Positions 53,910 to 62,025 of a DNA stretch of 62,196 nucleotides are shown here, in pieces. The DNA is from Candidatus Bathyarchaeota archaeon. Its GTDB lineage: Archaea > Thermoproteota > Bathyarchaeia > RBG-16-48-13 > JAGTRE01. Below the pieces are notes generated by a model. It saw only the letters and a program-made list of their open reading frames with translations. It did not search any database and was not told where the DNA came from. The stretch lies in contig JAGTRE010000008.1 in NCBI GenBank assembly GCA_018396415.1, positions 4,663 through 66,858 on the forward strand, written 5' to 3'. Position numbers and translations under genes: made by a program. Position 1 is the first letter of the stretch, and each line of letters opens with the position of its first letter.

Positions 53910-54778
53910 ACTATTTCCTCCAGTTTTTCAACTACTGGGTAAACGGAGATTCGATGAATATCTAATCCGATATCCTCTGAAGAAAAGCCGAAACACAAAG
54001 CTACAAGCTCTGTAAGGTTTATCACCGGAATGAACTGCTCAGGTTCTAAAAACATGAACTGGGCTTTCTCTATCATGTCATAACAAGCTGGACAGACTAA
54101 AACTATACAATCAGGTTTTTTCTCACTTATTCCCTCCAACTTCACCTTAGCCCTTTGTTGAGCCGCAAAATCAGGATCAGCATAGGTTGACGGGACGCCG
54201 CAACATAGCCTCTCGGCATCATACCTCACAATATCTACACCTAGTGTCTTAACTATCTCGTCGAATTTCTTCGGATACTCTTTTTCTGTCTCCTTATAAA
54301 GCCGGCAACCGTACTGCACGACAACCCTCAAATCTCTGAACTTTTTTCCAAGATTTGCTTCAAGCTTTTTGAGCCCAATATCAGAGTAAAGAACTTCTAT
54401 GAAATTTTTTGCTCCAACTTTTGCGTCATATCTTTTACCCAAAAATGCTAGGTCCCGGTTAACTTCATCTCTGAGTTTGACATCTTTTCTTAAGGCTTCG
54501 TACGTCTCTGTGAAGGTGCTATAGCATCCACTGCAAATCACGCAAAGCTCGTAACCAGCTGCCTCGGCGAGCGAAAGATTACGAGCTGCGATCCTGATCC
54601 AAGCATCATAACCAACGGCTCTTGAGACCTCTGGATCAGGGCAGCAAGTAGCGCCTTTCAGATCAATGAACTGAAAATCCAGTTTCTTCGCAATAAGGCG
54701 AGCAGCTTTCTCAACGAAGATCTGGGATGAGGGTATTAGACAGCCTAGAAATAATCCATATGTTTTTTTGTCATTCAC
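53906..54778 (-). CDS. hdrB: HdrB-like heterodisulfide reductase subunit, operon A
   Basis: The 290-residue protein has two complete CCG motifs: 'LGCLIPSS', 'ATCCPDPE', 'ICSGCYST', and 'YGCRLYK', 'RLCCGVPS', 'VCPACYD'. Each CCG motif can bind a noncubane [4Fe-4S] cluster, the site of disulfide cleavage in HdrB. A GTG start is used. In methanogens HdrB sits with HdrA and HdrC. Here it is inside a membrane hydrogenase operon between a NuoC-tail protein and a small membrane subunit, with no HdrC. A second copy is in operon B. Confidence 0.9.
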   Translation of the reverse strand: MNDKKTYGLFLGCLIPSSQIFVEKAARLIAKKLDFQFIDLKGATCCPDPEVSRAVGYDAWIRIAARNLSLAEAAGYELCVICSGCYSTFTETYEALRKDVKLRDEVNRDLAFLGKRYDAKVGAKNFIEVLYSDIGLKKLEANLGKKFRDLRVVVQYGCRLYKETEKEYPKKFDEIVKTLGVDIVRYDAERLCCGVPSTYADPDFAAQQRAKVKLEGISEKKPDCIVLVCPACYDMIEKAQFMFLEPEQFIPVINLTELVALCFGFSSEDIGLDIHRISVYPVVEKLEEIV

Positions 54779-54792
54779 CTAAGAAAATCCTC

Positions 54793-55077
54793 CTAAACCT
54801 TAGGTTCTTTACGTTCCCAATCAAAAGCAACTTTCTTATCCAATTTAGTCTGCTTTGCGATCACTTGTAGCTCGTGCAAGGCTTTCTCGTTCTTATAGGC
54901 GGTTGGCGGGGCTGCTTCCAATCCTATCCTTGATCTCTCCTCGACCCAAAAGTCAAGGAGCTCTTGAATGTGACCAAATTTAAGGAGATTTGTAATACCC
55001 CCCTTAAATGACAGAGGAAGGGGACTTTTTAAGAGACGACGTAGCGGAAAGCGCTTGGTTTCCTCTTCCGACATCAT
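54793..55077 (-). CDS. Orphan NuoC-tail-like protein, operon A
   Basis: This 94-residue protein is similar to the C-terminal 80 residues of the NuoC-like protein at 56255-56935. Compare 'EKALHELQVIAKQTKLDKKVAFDWERK' with 'AEALADVQKIAKAVKFDEKVGFDWKRK' (shared 'AL--Q-IAK---D-KV-FDW-RK'). It has lost the NuoC core, which in this operon is fused to the large subunit. The start overlaps the ferredoxin stop (ATGA). It probably links HdrB or ferredoxin to the hydrogenase (inference). I know no named family for it. Confidence 0.75.
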   Translation of the reverse strand: MMSEEETKRFPLRRLLKSPLPLSFKGGITNLLKFGHIQELLDFWVEERSRIGLEAAPPTAYKNEKALHELQVIAKQTKLDKKVAFDWERKEPKV

Positions 55078-55568
55078 TTAATCCCCCGGAAACTCTGAGC
55101 CAGTTTACGAGCTTCTTCCCGAGGTAATATCTTTAGAGCCCCAGTAGGACAGAACTTTACGCATCTTGGGTCATAATTAAAGGATTTACAAAAATCACAC
55201 TTCACCGCTACTCTTCTCTCAATATCAAATCTGGGCTGAGAAATTGGACATGCGACGATGCAGAATTGACAACCAATACACTTCAACGAGTCGATGAAAA
55301 CAAGTCCTGTCTTCTCGTCTTTAATTATAGCGTTAACCGGACATGATGCTTTACAAATTGGATCATCGCAATGTGCACAATGAATTCCGATAAAATAAAA
55401 TTGCTTGTTAGGATCCGGTATTATACTAATGTAAGACTTATTAAAGTCAGCGACCCCAAAGTGTGAGAAAGCGCAAACAACGTTGCATTCCATGCATCCT
55501 GTGCACTTTTCTTGATTGAAAATGAAGACTTTTTCCGGCTCGGCGGGTTTCCCTTCCAACGTGGTCAC
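55074..55568 (-). CDS. CooF/HycB-type ferredoxin, first gene of operon A
   Basis: The 164-residue protein carries four [4Fe-4S] motifs: 'CTGCMECNVVCAFSHFG', 'CAHCDDPICKASCP', 'CIGCQFCIVACP' and 'CDFCKSFNYDPRCVKFCP'. It resembles CooF and HycB, which feed electrons to membrane hydrogenases. It is paralogous to the ferredoxin at 55791. A GTG start is used. A TATA box AAAAATATATTAC is at 55601-55613 on the minus strand, about 35-45 bases upstream. Confidence 0.88.
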   Translation of the reverse strand: MTTLEGKPAEPEKVFIFNQEKCTGCMECNVVCAFSHFGVADFNKSYISIIPDPNKQFYFIGIHCAHCDDPICKASCPVNAIIKDEKTGLVFIDSLKCIGCQFCIVACPISQPRFDIERRVAVKCDFCKSFNYDPRCVKFCPTGALKILPREEARKLAQSFRGIK

Positions 55569-55680
55569 CGAAAGTTTTTCTTTAAAATTTTCCTGTCGAA
55601 GTAATATATTTTTCCTTTAAAAGGCTTTAACAGAGACCTATTCTATTTAATTGATGATGATTCTGTATTTTTAATGGAGT

Positions 55681-55708
55681 GGTATAAAATAGTATATTTT
55701 GGTATAAA
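55681..55708. promoter_or_regulatory. Operator-like repeat in the divergent hydrogenase promoter region
   Basis: GGTATAAA occurs at 55681-55688 and 55701-55708, two helical turns apart. Between them the sequence AAAATA-GTA-TATTTT (55686-55700) is a perfect inverted repeat. The operon A TATA box is at 55601-55613 (minus) and the operon B TATA box at about 55754-55766 (ATTTAAAAATATA, plus), so the element sits between the two promoters. It could bind a regulator of both hydrogenase operons, or include alternative TATA boxes. Confidence 0.5.
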
Positions 55709-55790
55709 TTTTGTTTCATAGCTGTAAGACGCCTAAAAACCGAATAACGAATGATTTAAAAATATAACAAAACTACACTAGCCTACATTC

Positions 55791-56258
55791 GTGATGAGGA
55801 TGTTAAAAGAACAAAAAATTTTAGTTTTCGACCCTCGGATATGCACAGGATGTAGAAGTTGTGAAATTGCTTGTTCATTTAAATTCTATAAAAAATGCAA
55901 TTACGAGAAAGCACGTATCAGACACCGTTTTTTCCTAGAAAAGGGAACCTTTGAGGCTATTTACTGTCAACACTGCGAAGACCCCCTCTGCGTAGCATCA
56001 TGTCCAGTTAACGCGATTAAAAAGGATGAAGAAACAGGCATCGTAAAAATTAATGGTATGAAATGCATTGGTTGCCAAAATTGTAACATTGCATGTCCTG
56101 TTCATGCACCACAATTTGATAAAGATAGGAAAATTTCAGTTAAATGTAACTTATGCGACGGAAACCCTGAATGTGTTAAATTTTGTTCTACCCGAGCAGT
56201 AAGACTTGTTGATAGAGAGGAAGCGGATAAACTTTTAAAAGAAATTTACGGTGCGTGA
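55791..56258 (+). CDS. CooF/HycB-type ferredoxin, first gene of operon B
   Basis: The 155-residue protein has four cysteine groups: 'CTGCRSCEIACSFKFY', 'CQHCEDPLCVASCP', 'CIGCQNCNIACPVH' and 'CNLCDGNPECVKFC'. It is similar to the operon A protein. A GTG start is used, with ATGs at the second and fourth codons. A TATA box about 25-35 bases upstream suggests a nearly leaderless transcript. It overlaps the NuoC-like gene by 4 bases. Confidence 0.88.
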   Translation: MMRMLKEQKILVFDPRICTGCRSCEIACSFKFYKKCNYEKARIRHRFFLEKGTFEAIYCQHCEDPLCVASCPVNAIKKDEETGIVKINGMKCIGCQNCNIACPVHAPQFDKDRKISVKCNLCDGNPECVKFCSTRAVRLVDREEADKLLKEIYGA

Positions 56259-56935
56259 AAAAGCAAATGAGTAGCGAAGAGCAGATAGAAGAAACCTTAT
56301 GCAAAGGCCTCGGAGAATATATTGTTAAGATTTTAAGACCACGAAAAAATCGGTTAGACCTAACGAGTAGAAAAGAAGGAATTCAGCAAGCCATAAAATT
56401 ATTAGTAGAAAATTACGATGCCAGATTAATGACAATCTCGGCCGTCGATGAAGGATTGGACATCGAACTCATATATCATATGAGCATTAAGGACATTGTA
56501 ATTAATGTGAAAACGAAATTCCCTAAAGAGGAACCCAAAATAAGTACCGTCACGAACATAATTCCTGGCGCTAATTGGATTGAAAGAGAAATCATGGATT
56601 TATTCGGAATTACTTTTGAAGGACATCCCGACCCACGAAGGTTAGTTCTAACACCTGAATGGCCTAAAGAAAAAACTCCGTTAAAGGGTCCTTTACGGGG
56701 AGTTGTGACACCATTCCAGAAGCCAACAGTAGAGGCTTTGCTTAATCAGGGTCAATTATTCCCAATCCTTGGCGTTACCAAAAAGCAAAGAGCCGAATTA
56801 AAAATGCCGGAAACACCTCCAACCACTTTAGTAAACGCTGAAGCCCTAGCCGATGTCCAAAAAATAGCTAAGGCTGTAAAATTCGATGAAAAGGTCGGCT
56901 TCGACTGGAAGCGAAAGAAATTGAGGTATGGTTAA
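56255..56935 (+). CDS. Group 4 hydrogenase NuoC-like subunit, operon B
   Basis: The 226-residue protein has the NuoC signature 'GANWIEREIMDLFGITFEGHPDPRRL'. A C-terminal tail of about 80 residues follows ('EALADVQKIAKAVKFDEK') that occurs as a separate gene in operon A. In complex I, NuoC braces the large subunit. A GTG start overlaps the ferredoxin stop, and its own stop overlaps the HdrB ATG. Confidence 0.88.
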   Translation: MKKQMSSEEQIEETLCKGLGEYIVKILRPRKNRLDLTSRKEGIQQAIKLLVENYDARLMTISAVDEGLDIELIYHMSIKDIVINVKTKFPKEEPKISTVTNIIPGANWIEREIMDLFGITFEGHPDPRRLVLTPEWPKEKTPLKGPLRGVVTPFQKPTVEALLNQGQLFPILGVTKKQRAELKMPETPPTTLVNAEALADVQKIAKAVKFDEKVGFDWKRKKLRYG

Positions 56936-57819
56936 TGCAAACGGAAAAAACATATGCGGTGTTTTGGGGCTGCCAGATCCCCGCCAGAATCATAAATATC
57001 GAAGCGGCGACGAGAAGGGTGCTTGCCCACTTCAAAATAAACTTGCGAGAAATAGATGGCGCCTCGTGCTGCCCTGAACCAGTTGTCTGTGCCCTCCTAG
57101 ACCGAGAAGTCTGGGTTGGATTAGCAGCAAGAAATATCGCGCTTGCGGAAAATTTGGGCTTGGACATGATGACAGTCTGCAATGGCTGCTATGAAACCTT
57201 GTTTGAAGCAAACCACTTGTTAAAGGAAGATGAAAACCTAAGAAATCATGTTAATGATGTGATCATACCGCTTGGTAAAAAGTTCACTGGAAAAATAGAA
57301 GTCAAGCATGTTGTCGAAATACTCCACAACGATATAGGAGTTAAAATGATCAAGGATAGCGTCTCAAAACCGCTTACCAATCTAAATGTGGCACTACATC
57401 CCGGCTGCCACCTATTTAGATCCAAAACACCATATGACGCAGCCCGAAAACCCGAAATGTTTGAAGCAATAGTGCGGGCTACTGGGGCGAATATTGTCCC
57501 TTATAACCTAGAAAGAATGTGTTGCGGATACCCCAATCGTATGGCAAGTGAAGAAATCTCACTTAAAGAAATGCTAGCTACAAAACTTGAAAGGGTAATA
57601 GAGGTAAATGCGGATTGCATAGTGCTGACCTGCCCAGCTTGCGACCTTCAATTCGAATACGGTCAAATCGAGCTAAAACGTAAATACAATCTAGATTATA
57701 AAGTACCCGTTATTCACGTACTGGAACTAATCGCCCTATCCCTCGGAATTAACTCTAAAGAATTCGGTTTGGAGTTCCATAAAATCCCGGTTAGCAAGAT
57801 TTTAGAAAAGTTGAGGTGA
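56935..57819 (+). CDS. hdrB: HdrB-like heterodisulfide reductase subunit, operon B
   Basis: The 294-residue protein has two full CCG motifs: 'WGCQIPAR', 'ASCCPEPV', 'VCNGCYET', then 'PGCHLFR', 'RMCCGYPN', 'TCPACDL'. All cysteines for two noncubane clusters are present. It lies between the NuoC-like and NuoD-like subunit genes, so it is a core member of the operon and not a chance neighbour. No HdrC or HdrD is present. The ferredoxin upstream may play the role of HdrC (inference). Confidence 0.9.
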   Translation: MQTEKTYAVFWGCQIPARIINIEAATRRVLAHFKINLREIDGASCCPEPVVCALLDREVWVGLAARNIALAENLGLDMMTVCNGCYETLFEANHLLKEDENLRNHVNDVIIPLGKKFTGKIEVKHVVEILHNDIGVKMIKDSVSKPLTNLNVALHPGCHLFRSKTPYDAARKPEMFEAIVRATGANIVPYNLERMCCGYPNRMASEEISLKEMLATKLERVIEVNADCIVLTCPACDLQFEYGQIELKRKYNLDYKVPVIHVLELIALSLGINSKEFGLEFHKIPVSKILEKLR

Positions 57820-58979
57820 TTTTCACGTCCATCGTATTACCAATAGGTCCACATCATCCTATGTTAAAAGAGGCAGCGTTCTTTAAAGTCGAAGTAAAAG
57901 GTGAAAAAGTTGTAAGCGCCGATATGAGAATTGGATATAATCACCGAGGCATAGAAGATTTAGCTACCAAAAAAACGTACCACCAAAACATCTTCCTCTG
58001 CGAGAGAGTCTGTGGCATATGCTCACACTGCCATTCCACGTGCTACTGCCAAACTATTGAAGACCTCGCAGGAATCGAAGCTCCGGCTAGAGCCCGATAT
58101 ATAAGGACAATTGTAGCCGAGTTAGAGAGACTCCACAGCCACTTCCTCTGGTTCGGGGTTGCGATGCACGTCATAGGCTTTGATACCGCATTTATGCACA
58201 TTTGGAAAGAACGCGAAAACATCATGGAAGCTATTGAAACTATTACTGGTAAACGAGTTAACTACGCCGTAAACACTATCGGCGGAGTTCGCCGGGATAT
58301 AACCCCTGAAATTATTCCGTACTTACAAGCCCAACTTATAAAGATCCGCACCGCTGCAACCAAAATAGAAAAATTTGTAACAGAAGACCGGCTTGTAAAA
58401 GCGAGAACAAAAGAAGTTGGAGTACTCGATAAGAATACCGCAAAAAAGATGTGTGTGGTTGGTCCAACTGTAAGAGCTTCTGGCGTGGAACAGGACGTTA
58501 GAAAAGATGATCCATACGCGGCTTACAACGAACTTGATTGGAATATTGTCACATATTCTGAAGGGGATGTGTTAGCAAGAGTCCTCGTAAGACTTGGAGA
58601 AATCTTTCAATCCATTAACATCACAGAGCAGGCATTACGCAACCTACCTGAAGGCGAAATAGCATTAGAAGAAGTACAAGAGTTTCCGGAGCGTGAAGTA
58701 TTTGACCGTGTTGAAGCCCATAGAGGAGAACTGGTCTATTATATTAGATCAAATGGAACAAACATTCCCGAACGAGTTAAAATTCGAACCCCATCCTTCA
58801 TGAATAACGCAGCCTTGCCTTCCATGCTAGTGGGCGAATCAATAGCTGACGTACTTCTTATCGTCGCCAGCATTGATCCCTGTTTTTCATGTACTGACAG
58901 ATCAGTAATGGTAATAGATAAAGAAAAAAACAGATCGTTCATTACGACGCTTGAAAAACTTGCACGGAGAAGATTTTGA
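57816..58979 (+). CDS. Group 4 [NiFe] hydrogenase large subunit, operon B
   Basis: The 387-residue large subunit has both Ni-ligand pairs: 'RVCGIC' (C66, C69) and 'DPCFSC' (C356, C359). 'YNHRGIEDLA', 'ERLHSHFLWFGVAM' and 'TVRASGVEQDVRKDDPY' are conserved NuoD/HycE segments. It is not fused to NuoC, unlike its operon A paralog. A GTG start overlaps the hdrB stop. Hydrogenase activity coupled to ferredoxin is expected from the intact motifs. Confidence 0.93.
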   Translation: MIFTSIVLPIGPHHPMLKEAAFFKVEVKGEKVVSADMRIGYNHRGIEDLATKKTYHQNIFLCERVCGICSHCHSTCYCQTIEDLAGIEAPARARYIRTIVAELERLHSHFLWFGVAMHVIGFDTAFMHIWKERENIMEAIETITGKRVNYAVNTIGGVRRDITPEIIPYLQAQLIKIRTAATKIEKFVTEDRLVKARTKEVGVLDKNTAKKMCVVGPTVRASGVEQDVRKDDPYAAYNELDWNIVTYSEGDVLARVLVRLGEIFQSINITEQALRNLPEGEIALEEVQEFPEREVFDRVEAHRGELVYYIRSNGTNIPERVKIRTPSFMNNAALPSMLVGESIADVLLIVASIDPCFSCTDRSVMVIDKEKNRSFITTLEKLARRRF

Positions 58980-59890
58980 TGCAAATTATCGAGATATTAT
59001 TTAGATTACTCGTTTATCCAGGTTTAATTTTCGCATTTCTAATCGGATCTATGTTATACTGGTTATACCGCAAGGTTCGAGCGAGATTTCAGGCAAGGAG
59101 GGGCCCTCCATGGTACCAAGTTTTCGCTGATATTATTAAGCTCCTTTCTAAAGAAACGATCATCCCCAATGAAGGGAAATTTTTCTTTCTCTTGGCACCT
59201 GTACTCGCTATTATCGGATGTTTAGCTCCCATAATTCTGCTTCCTATAGGCTCTCCGTACGCAACGGTAAGCTTCACGGGGGACTTAATAGTTATTCTAA
59301 TTTTCCTAATTCTATCTAATTTAGCCCTAATCATTGCAGGTATAAACTCAAGATCACCATACAAAACAATCGGTGCATTCGGCGAGGCAAGCTTAATGAT
59401 CGCTTATGAATTACCCTTAGTCCTTTCAGCCTTAACAGCAGGTATTTACGCAGGAAACCTAAGTGCAGCAAACATTGTACAAACCCAACTTTCGAAGAGA
59501 GCATTTGTTTTACATTACCCACTAGCCACGATTGCCTTCACACTTTGCATGTTGCCAAAAATGGGGAAACGCCCGTTTGATATTCCCGAAGCTGAACATG
59601 AAGTTATTACAGGACCACTTGCCGGATATTCAGGAGCGTTACTTGCTTTATTTGAGATAACTAGTGCAATTAAATGGTTTGTAATTCCCGGATTGGCGGT
59701 GATTCTCTTCTTTGGCGGATCCACTAACATAATTGAATTTCTCGGGAAATGTATCGGCATAACCCTGATTCTTACTTTAATCGATATTCATTATCCAAGA
59801 TTTCGAATAGACCAAAGTTTCAAGTTCTTCGTTAAGATTGCGCTGCCAATCGCTATTGTTGATTTCGTGAGGGTGCTACTCGGATGGTAA
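58979..59890 (+). CDS. Group 4 hydrogenase membrane anchor (NuoH/HycD-like), operon B
   Basis: About 303 residues and eight transmembrane helices. The segments 'RRGPPWYQVFADIIKLLSKE' and 'RPFDIPEAEHEVITGPLAGYSG' match NuoH/HycD, and the first is nearly identical to the operon A paralog. This is the only integral membrane subunit seen in operon B. No antiporter-like gene follows, so ion pumping by this complex may use NuoH alone or borrow the operon A subunit. Confidence 0.92.
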   Translation: MQIIEILFRLLVYPGLIFAFLIGSMLYWLYRKVRARFQARRGPPWYQVFADIIKLLSKETIIPNEGKFFFLLAPVLAIIGCLAPIILLPIGSPYATVSFTGDLIVILIFLILSNLALIIAGINSRSPYKTIGAFGEASLMIAYELPLVLSALTAGIYAGNLSAANIVQTQLSKRAFVLHYPLATIAFTLCMLPKMGKRPFDIPEAEHEVITGPLAGYSGALLALFEITSAIKWFVIPGLAVILFFGGSTNIIEFLGKCIGITLILTLIDIHYPRFRIDQSFKFFVKIALPIAIVDFVRVLLGW

Positions 59891-60432
59891 AGAAAAGGAT
59901 GATCGTAGAGGGACTTAGAGGCTTCGGGAAGCCTGCCACCTTAAGATACCCCGCTAAGCCATCCATACCGCCAAAGGGATATCGGGGTAAGCCCGAATTT
60001 GACGCCCAAAAATGCATTGGTTGCGGAGCATGCGCCCAAGCTTGCCCAGCAAAAGCTATAGAGTTAAGGGATGATGGAGATGAAAGAAAGCTCATCCTTT
60101 CATACGTCCACTGCTCCTTCTGTGGAAGATGTCAAGACGTGTGTCCTGAAGACGCTATCCACTTAACCAATGAATATGAGTTAGCCACGTTTGTCAAGGA
60201 AAAAGCATTTACTGAAGTCAGATTGCGATTATTAAAATGTTCAAATTGCGGACGCCCGTTTATTCCGTTTTCCCAAGCCGATGCTATAGCAAGGCGGGTA
60301 AAAGATACCATCGAAAAATATGGAATAAAGATTGATGAAGTGAAAGCCTTGTATTCGGTATGCCCAAATTGCAGAGTTATCCCTGACGAGATGGCTAAGA
60401 GAAAACTATTTCTCCTGAGGTTAAAGAAATGA
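59884..60432 (+). CDS. Group 4 hydrogenase ferredoxin subunit (NuoI/HycF-like) with zinc ribbon, operon B
   Basis: The 182-residue protein has ferredoxin motifs 'CIGCGACAQACP' and 'CSFCGRCQDVCP', then a zinc ribbon 'CSNCGRPF' and 'CPNCRVIP'. It connects ferredoxin to the small subunit. The ATG overlaps the NuoH-like stop by 7 bases. The stop is followed by 91 bases without a gene before the small-subunit gene. Confidence 0.9.
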   Translation: MVKKRMIVEGLRGFGKPATLRYPAKPSIPPKGYRGKPEFDAQKCIGCGACAQACPAKAIELRDDGDERKLILSYVHCSFCGRCQDVCPEDAIHLTNEYELATFVKEKAFTEVRLRLLKCSNCGRPFIPFSQADAIARRVKDTIEKYGIKIDEVKALYSVCPNCRVIPDEMAKRKLFLLRLKK

Positions 60433-60523
60433 TAGTAGAAATAATCATCTCTTTGTTTACTCAGAATTGCGCTTTAACAATCGTTAGGTCTATCAAGTTT
60501 TTAGTTGGAGGAATAGAAGAGAA

Positions 60524-60958
60524 ATGCCCCTAAAAGTGGCTACATGGGCAAGAAAAAAGTCGCCATGGATCATGCATGTACCATGTGGCGGATGTAACGG
60601 ATGCGACATAGAAATTGTCGCCGCATTAACTCCATACTACGACTTAGAACGATTCGGAGTTTTGCAAAAAGGATCGCCTCGACACGCTGATATACTCCTT
60701 GTTACAGGTCCAGTCACCACACAAATTCAAGAAAGCCTCAAGAGAATTTACGACCTCACTCCAAATCCGAAAATGATTGTAGCAATAGGTAACTGTGCTA
60801 TAACGGGTGAGATTTTTGCTGAGGGTTATACATTTGCAGGTCCCTTAGATAGGATTATTCCAGTCGACGCATATGTCCCAGGATGTCCCCCAAAGCCAGA
60901 GGCAATCTTAGATGGCATTGTTAAATTACTGCAGAAAAACAGTGAAAAAGGCATTTGA
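60524..60958 (+). CDS. Group 4 hydrogenase small subunit (NuoB/HycG-like), operon B
   Basis: The 144-residue protein has the proximal-cluster cysteines in 'CGGCNGCDIE', 'AIGNCAITGE' and 'VPGCPPKPEAI'. GGAGG precedes the ATG by about 12 bases. It is shorter than the operon A small subunit at the C-terminus. It is the last recognised gene of operon B and converges on a hypothetical gene. Confidence 0.9.
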   Translation: MPLKVATWARKKSPWIMHVPCGGCNGCDIEIVAALTPYYDLERFGVLQKGSPRHADILLVTGPVTTQIQESLKRIYDLTPNPKMIVAIGNCAITGEIFAEGYTFAGPLDRIIPVDAYVPGCPPKPEAILDGIVKLLQKNSEKGI

Positions 60959-60989
60959 TGACATTGGGATTTGATTACACATAACTATT

Positions 60990-61517
60990 TTAAGAAGAAG
61001 CCTTTACAATTTTAAACGCATATAATTCTTTTGTTAGCTCAACCGGCTCCAGTGTAAGATTTAACACGGACTCGAGTAACCCTTTGATAATCGCATCGGG
61101 GAGTACCGGATGAGCATTCTCAATTATGTTATCATTTATGGAAAAGCGTCCCCATCCATCATAAGTCATTCTTCTTAACACAGTTCCCCAATTTTCCGAG
61201 TTCTTTGGATCTAAACCAGCTCTGCGAAAATAGGCACGTGCACAGTTGCCGATATCTCTTCCCACTTGCTCATGCTGTTCCTTTGGAATGTGATTTAAAA
61301 TCACCTGCAGCGTTTCAGCAGGCATGAGACAGACTCGACAAGGATCGACGAAGAAGATACCTTTGTAAACGTCCCAATGATCCATCGTGTAGATTACTGC
61401 TAACTCTAGGCAACGTGTCATAAATTCCCGAAAGTGACGAAAACGCCCCTCTCCTATTGCCTTCTTAATATAAACTGATGCCTCGTCACTTATTTCAACT
61501 GAAGTTATTTTACCCAT
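60990..61517 (-). CDS. Hypothetical protein with ribbon-helix-helix-like N-terminus
   Basis: The 175-residue protein begins 'ITSVEISDEASVYIKKAI', then 'HFREFMTRCLELAV', which resembles a ribbon-helix-helix or similar DNA-binding start. The C-terminal part has 'VDPCRVCLMPAETLQVIL' and 'IGNCARAYFR', so it has a few cysteines that could sense redox state or metal. The frame extends to 61907, but that part is the antisense of atpK and not credible. The ATG at 61517 is used. It is convergent with operon B and divergent from atpK. The function is not recognised. Confidence 0.6.
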   Translation of the reverse strand: MGKITSVEISDEASVYIKKAIGEGRFRHFREFMTRCLELAVIYTMDHWDVYKGIFFVDPCRVCLMPAETLQVILNHIPKEQHEQVGRDIGNCARAYFRRAGLDPKNSENWGTVLRRMTYDGWGRFSINDNIIENAHPVLPDAIIKGLLESVLNLTLEPVELTKELYAFKIVKASS

Positions 61518-61617
61518 TTCAATCCGATCCAATTTATATTTTTTCAAAATATTTTGAAATATACAGCAAATATAAATATTGGCTATAATTCCACTAAGTA
61601 AGGGAAGGTAAAGACAA

Positions 61618-61992
61618 ATGACCAGACATAACACATCCAGATATTTCATAATAAAAAAATTACTAAAATCTCCAAAATCTGCGCTAAGCTTGACAATTCT
61701 TGCTTTCTTAATAGTTACTACCATTGTTCCAATGGTACAAGCACAAGCTTCTCCGACCGATGATGAGCCCTCCCTTGGATATGGATTAGCAATCTTAGGA
61801 GCGGGATTGGTTCTAGGACTTACTGGTCTCGGGGTTGGACTAGGAATGGGGACATTGGGAGCTGCCGGAGCGGGAGCGGTCGCAGAAAAACCTGAGGTCT
61901 TTAGCAAAGTGATCCTAATGATAGTATTCGTAGAGGCAATCGCTATTTATGCCCTGACACTGGGATTTATGATCCTCATGAAGTTACCTTAG
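61618..61992 (+). CDS. atpK: V/A-type ATP synthase proteolipid subunit K
   Basis: The 124-residue protein has an extra N-terminal hydrophobic segment (about 23-43, ending 'VQAQA', signal-peptide-like) and then a two-helix hairpin, 'GLAILGAGLVLGLTGLGVGL' and 'VFSKVILMIVFVEAIAIYAL'. The ion-binding Glu lies in 'VEAIAIYAL' in helix 2. It forms the rotor ring of the archaeal ATP synthase. A TATA-like AATATAAATATT is at about 61566-61577. It heads the ATP synthase operon, with subunit I next. Confidence 0.93.
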   Translation: MTRHNTSRYFIIKKLLKSPKSALSLTILAFLIVTTIVPMVQAQASPTDDEPSLGYGLAILGAGLVLGLTGLGVGLGMGTLGAAGAGAVAEKPEVFSKVILMIVFVEAIAIYALTLGFMILMKLP

Positions 61993-62025
61993 TTAGGATC
62001 CTACGTAGGTCACGAGGCTTAATCC

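Noticed and set aside
61518-61907. N-terminal extension of the hypothetical gene at 60990
   Set aside because: It is the antisense of the atpK coding region and its promoter, rich in Pro and Ala, and an internal ATG at 61517 fits the start of a structured protein.
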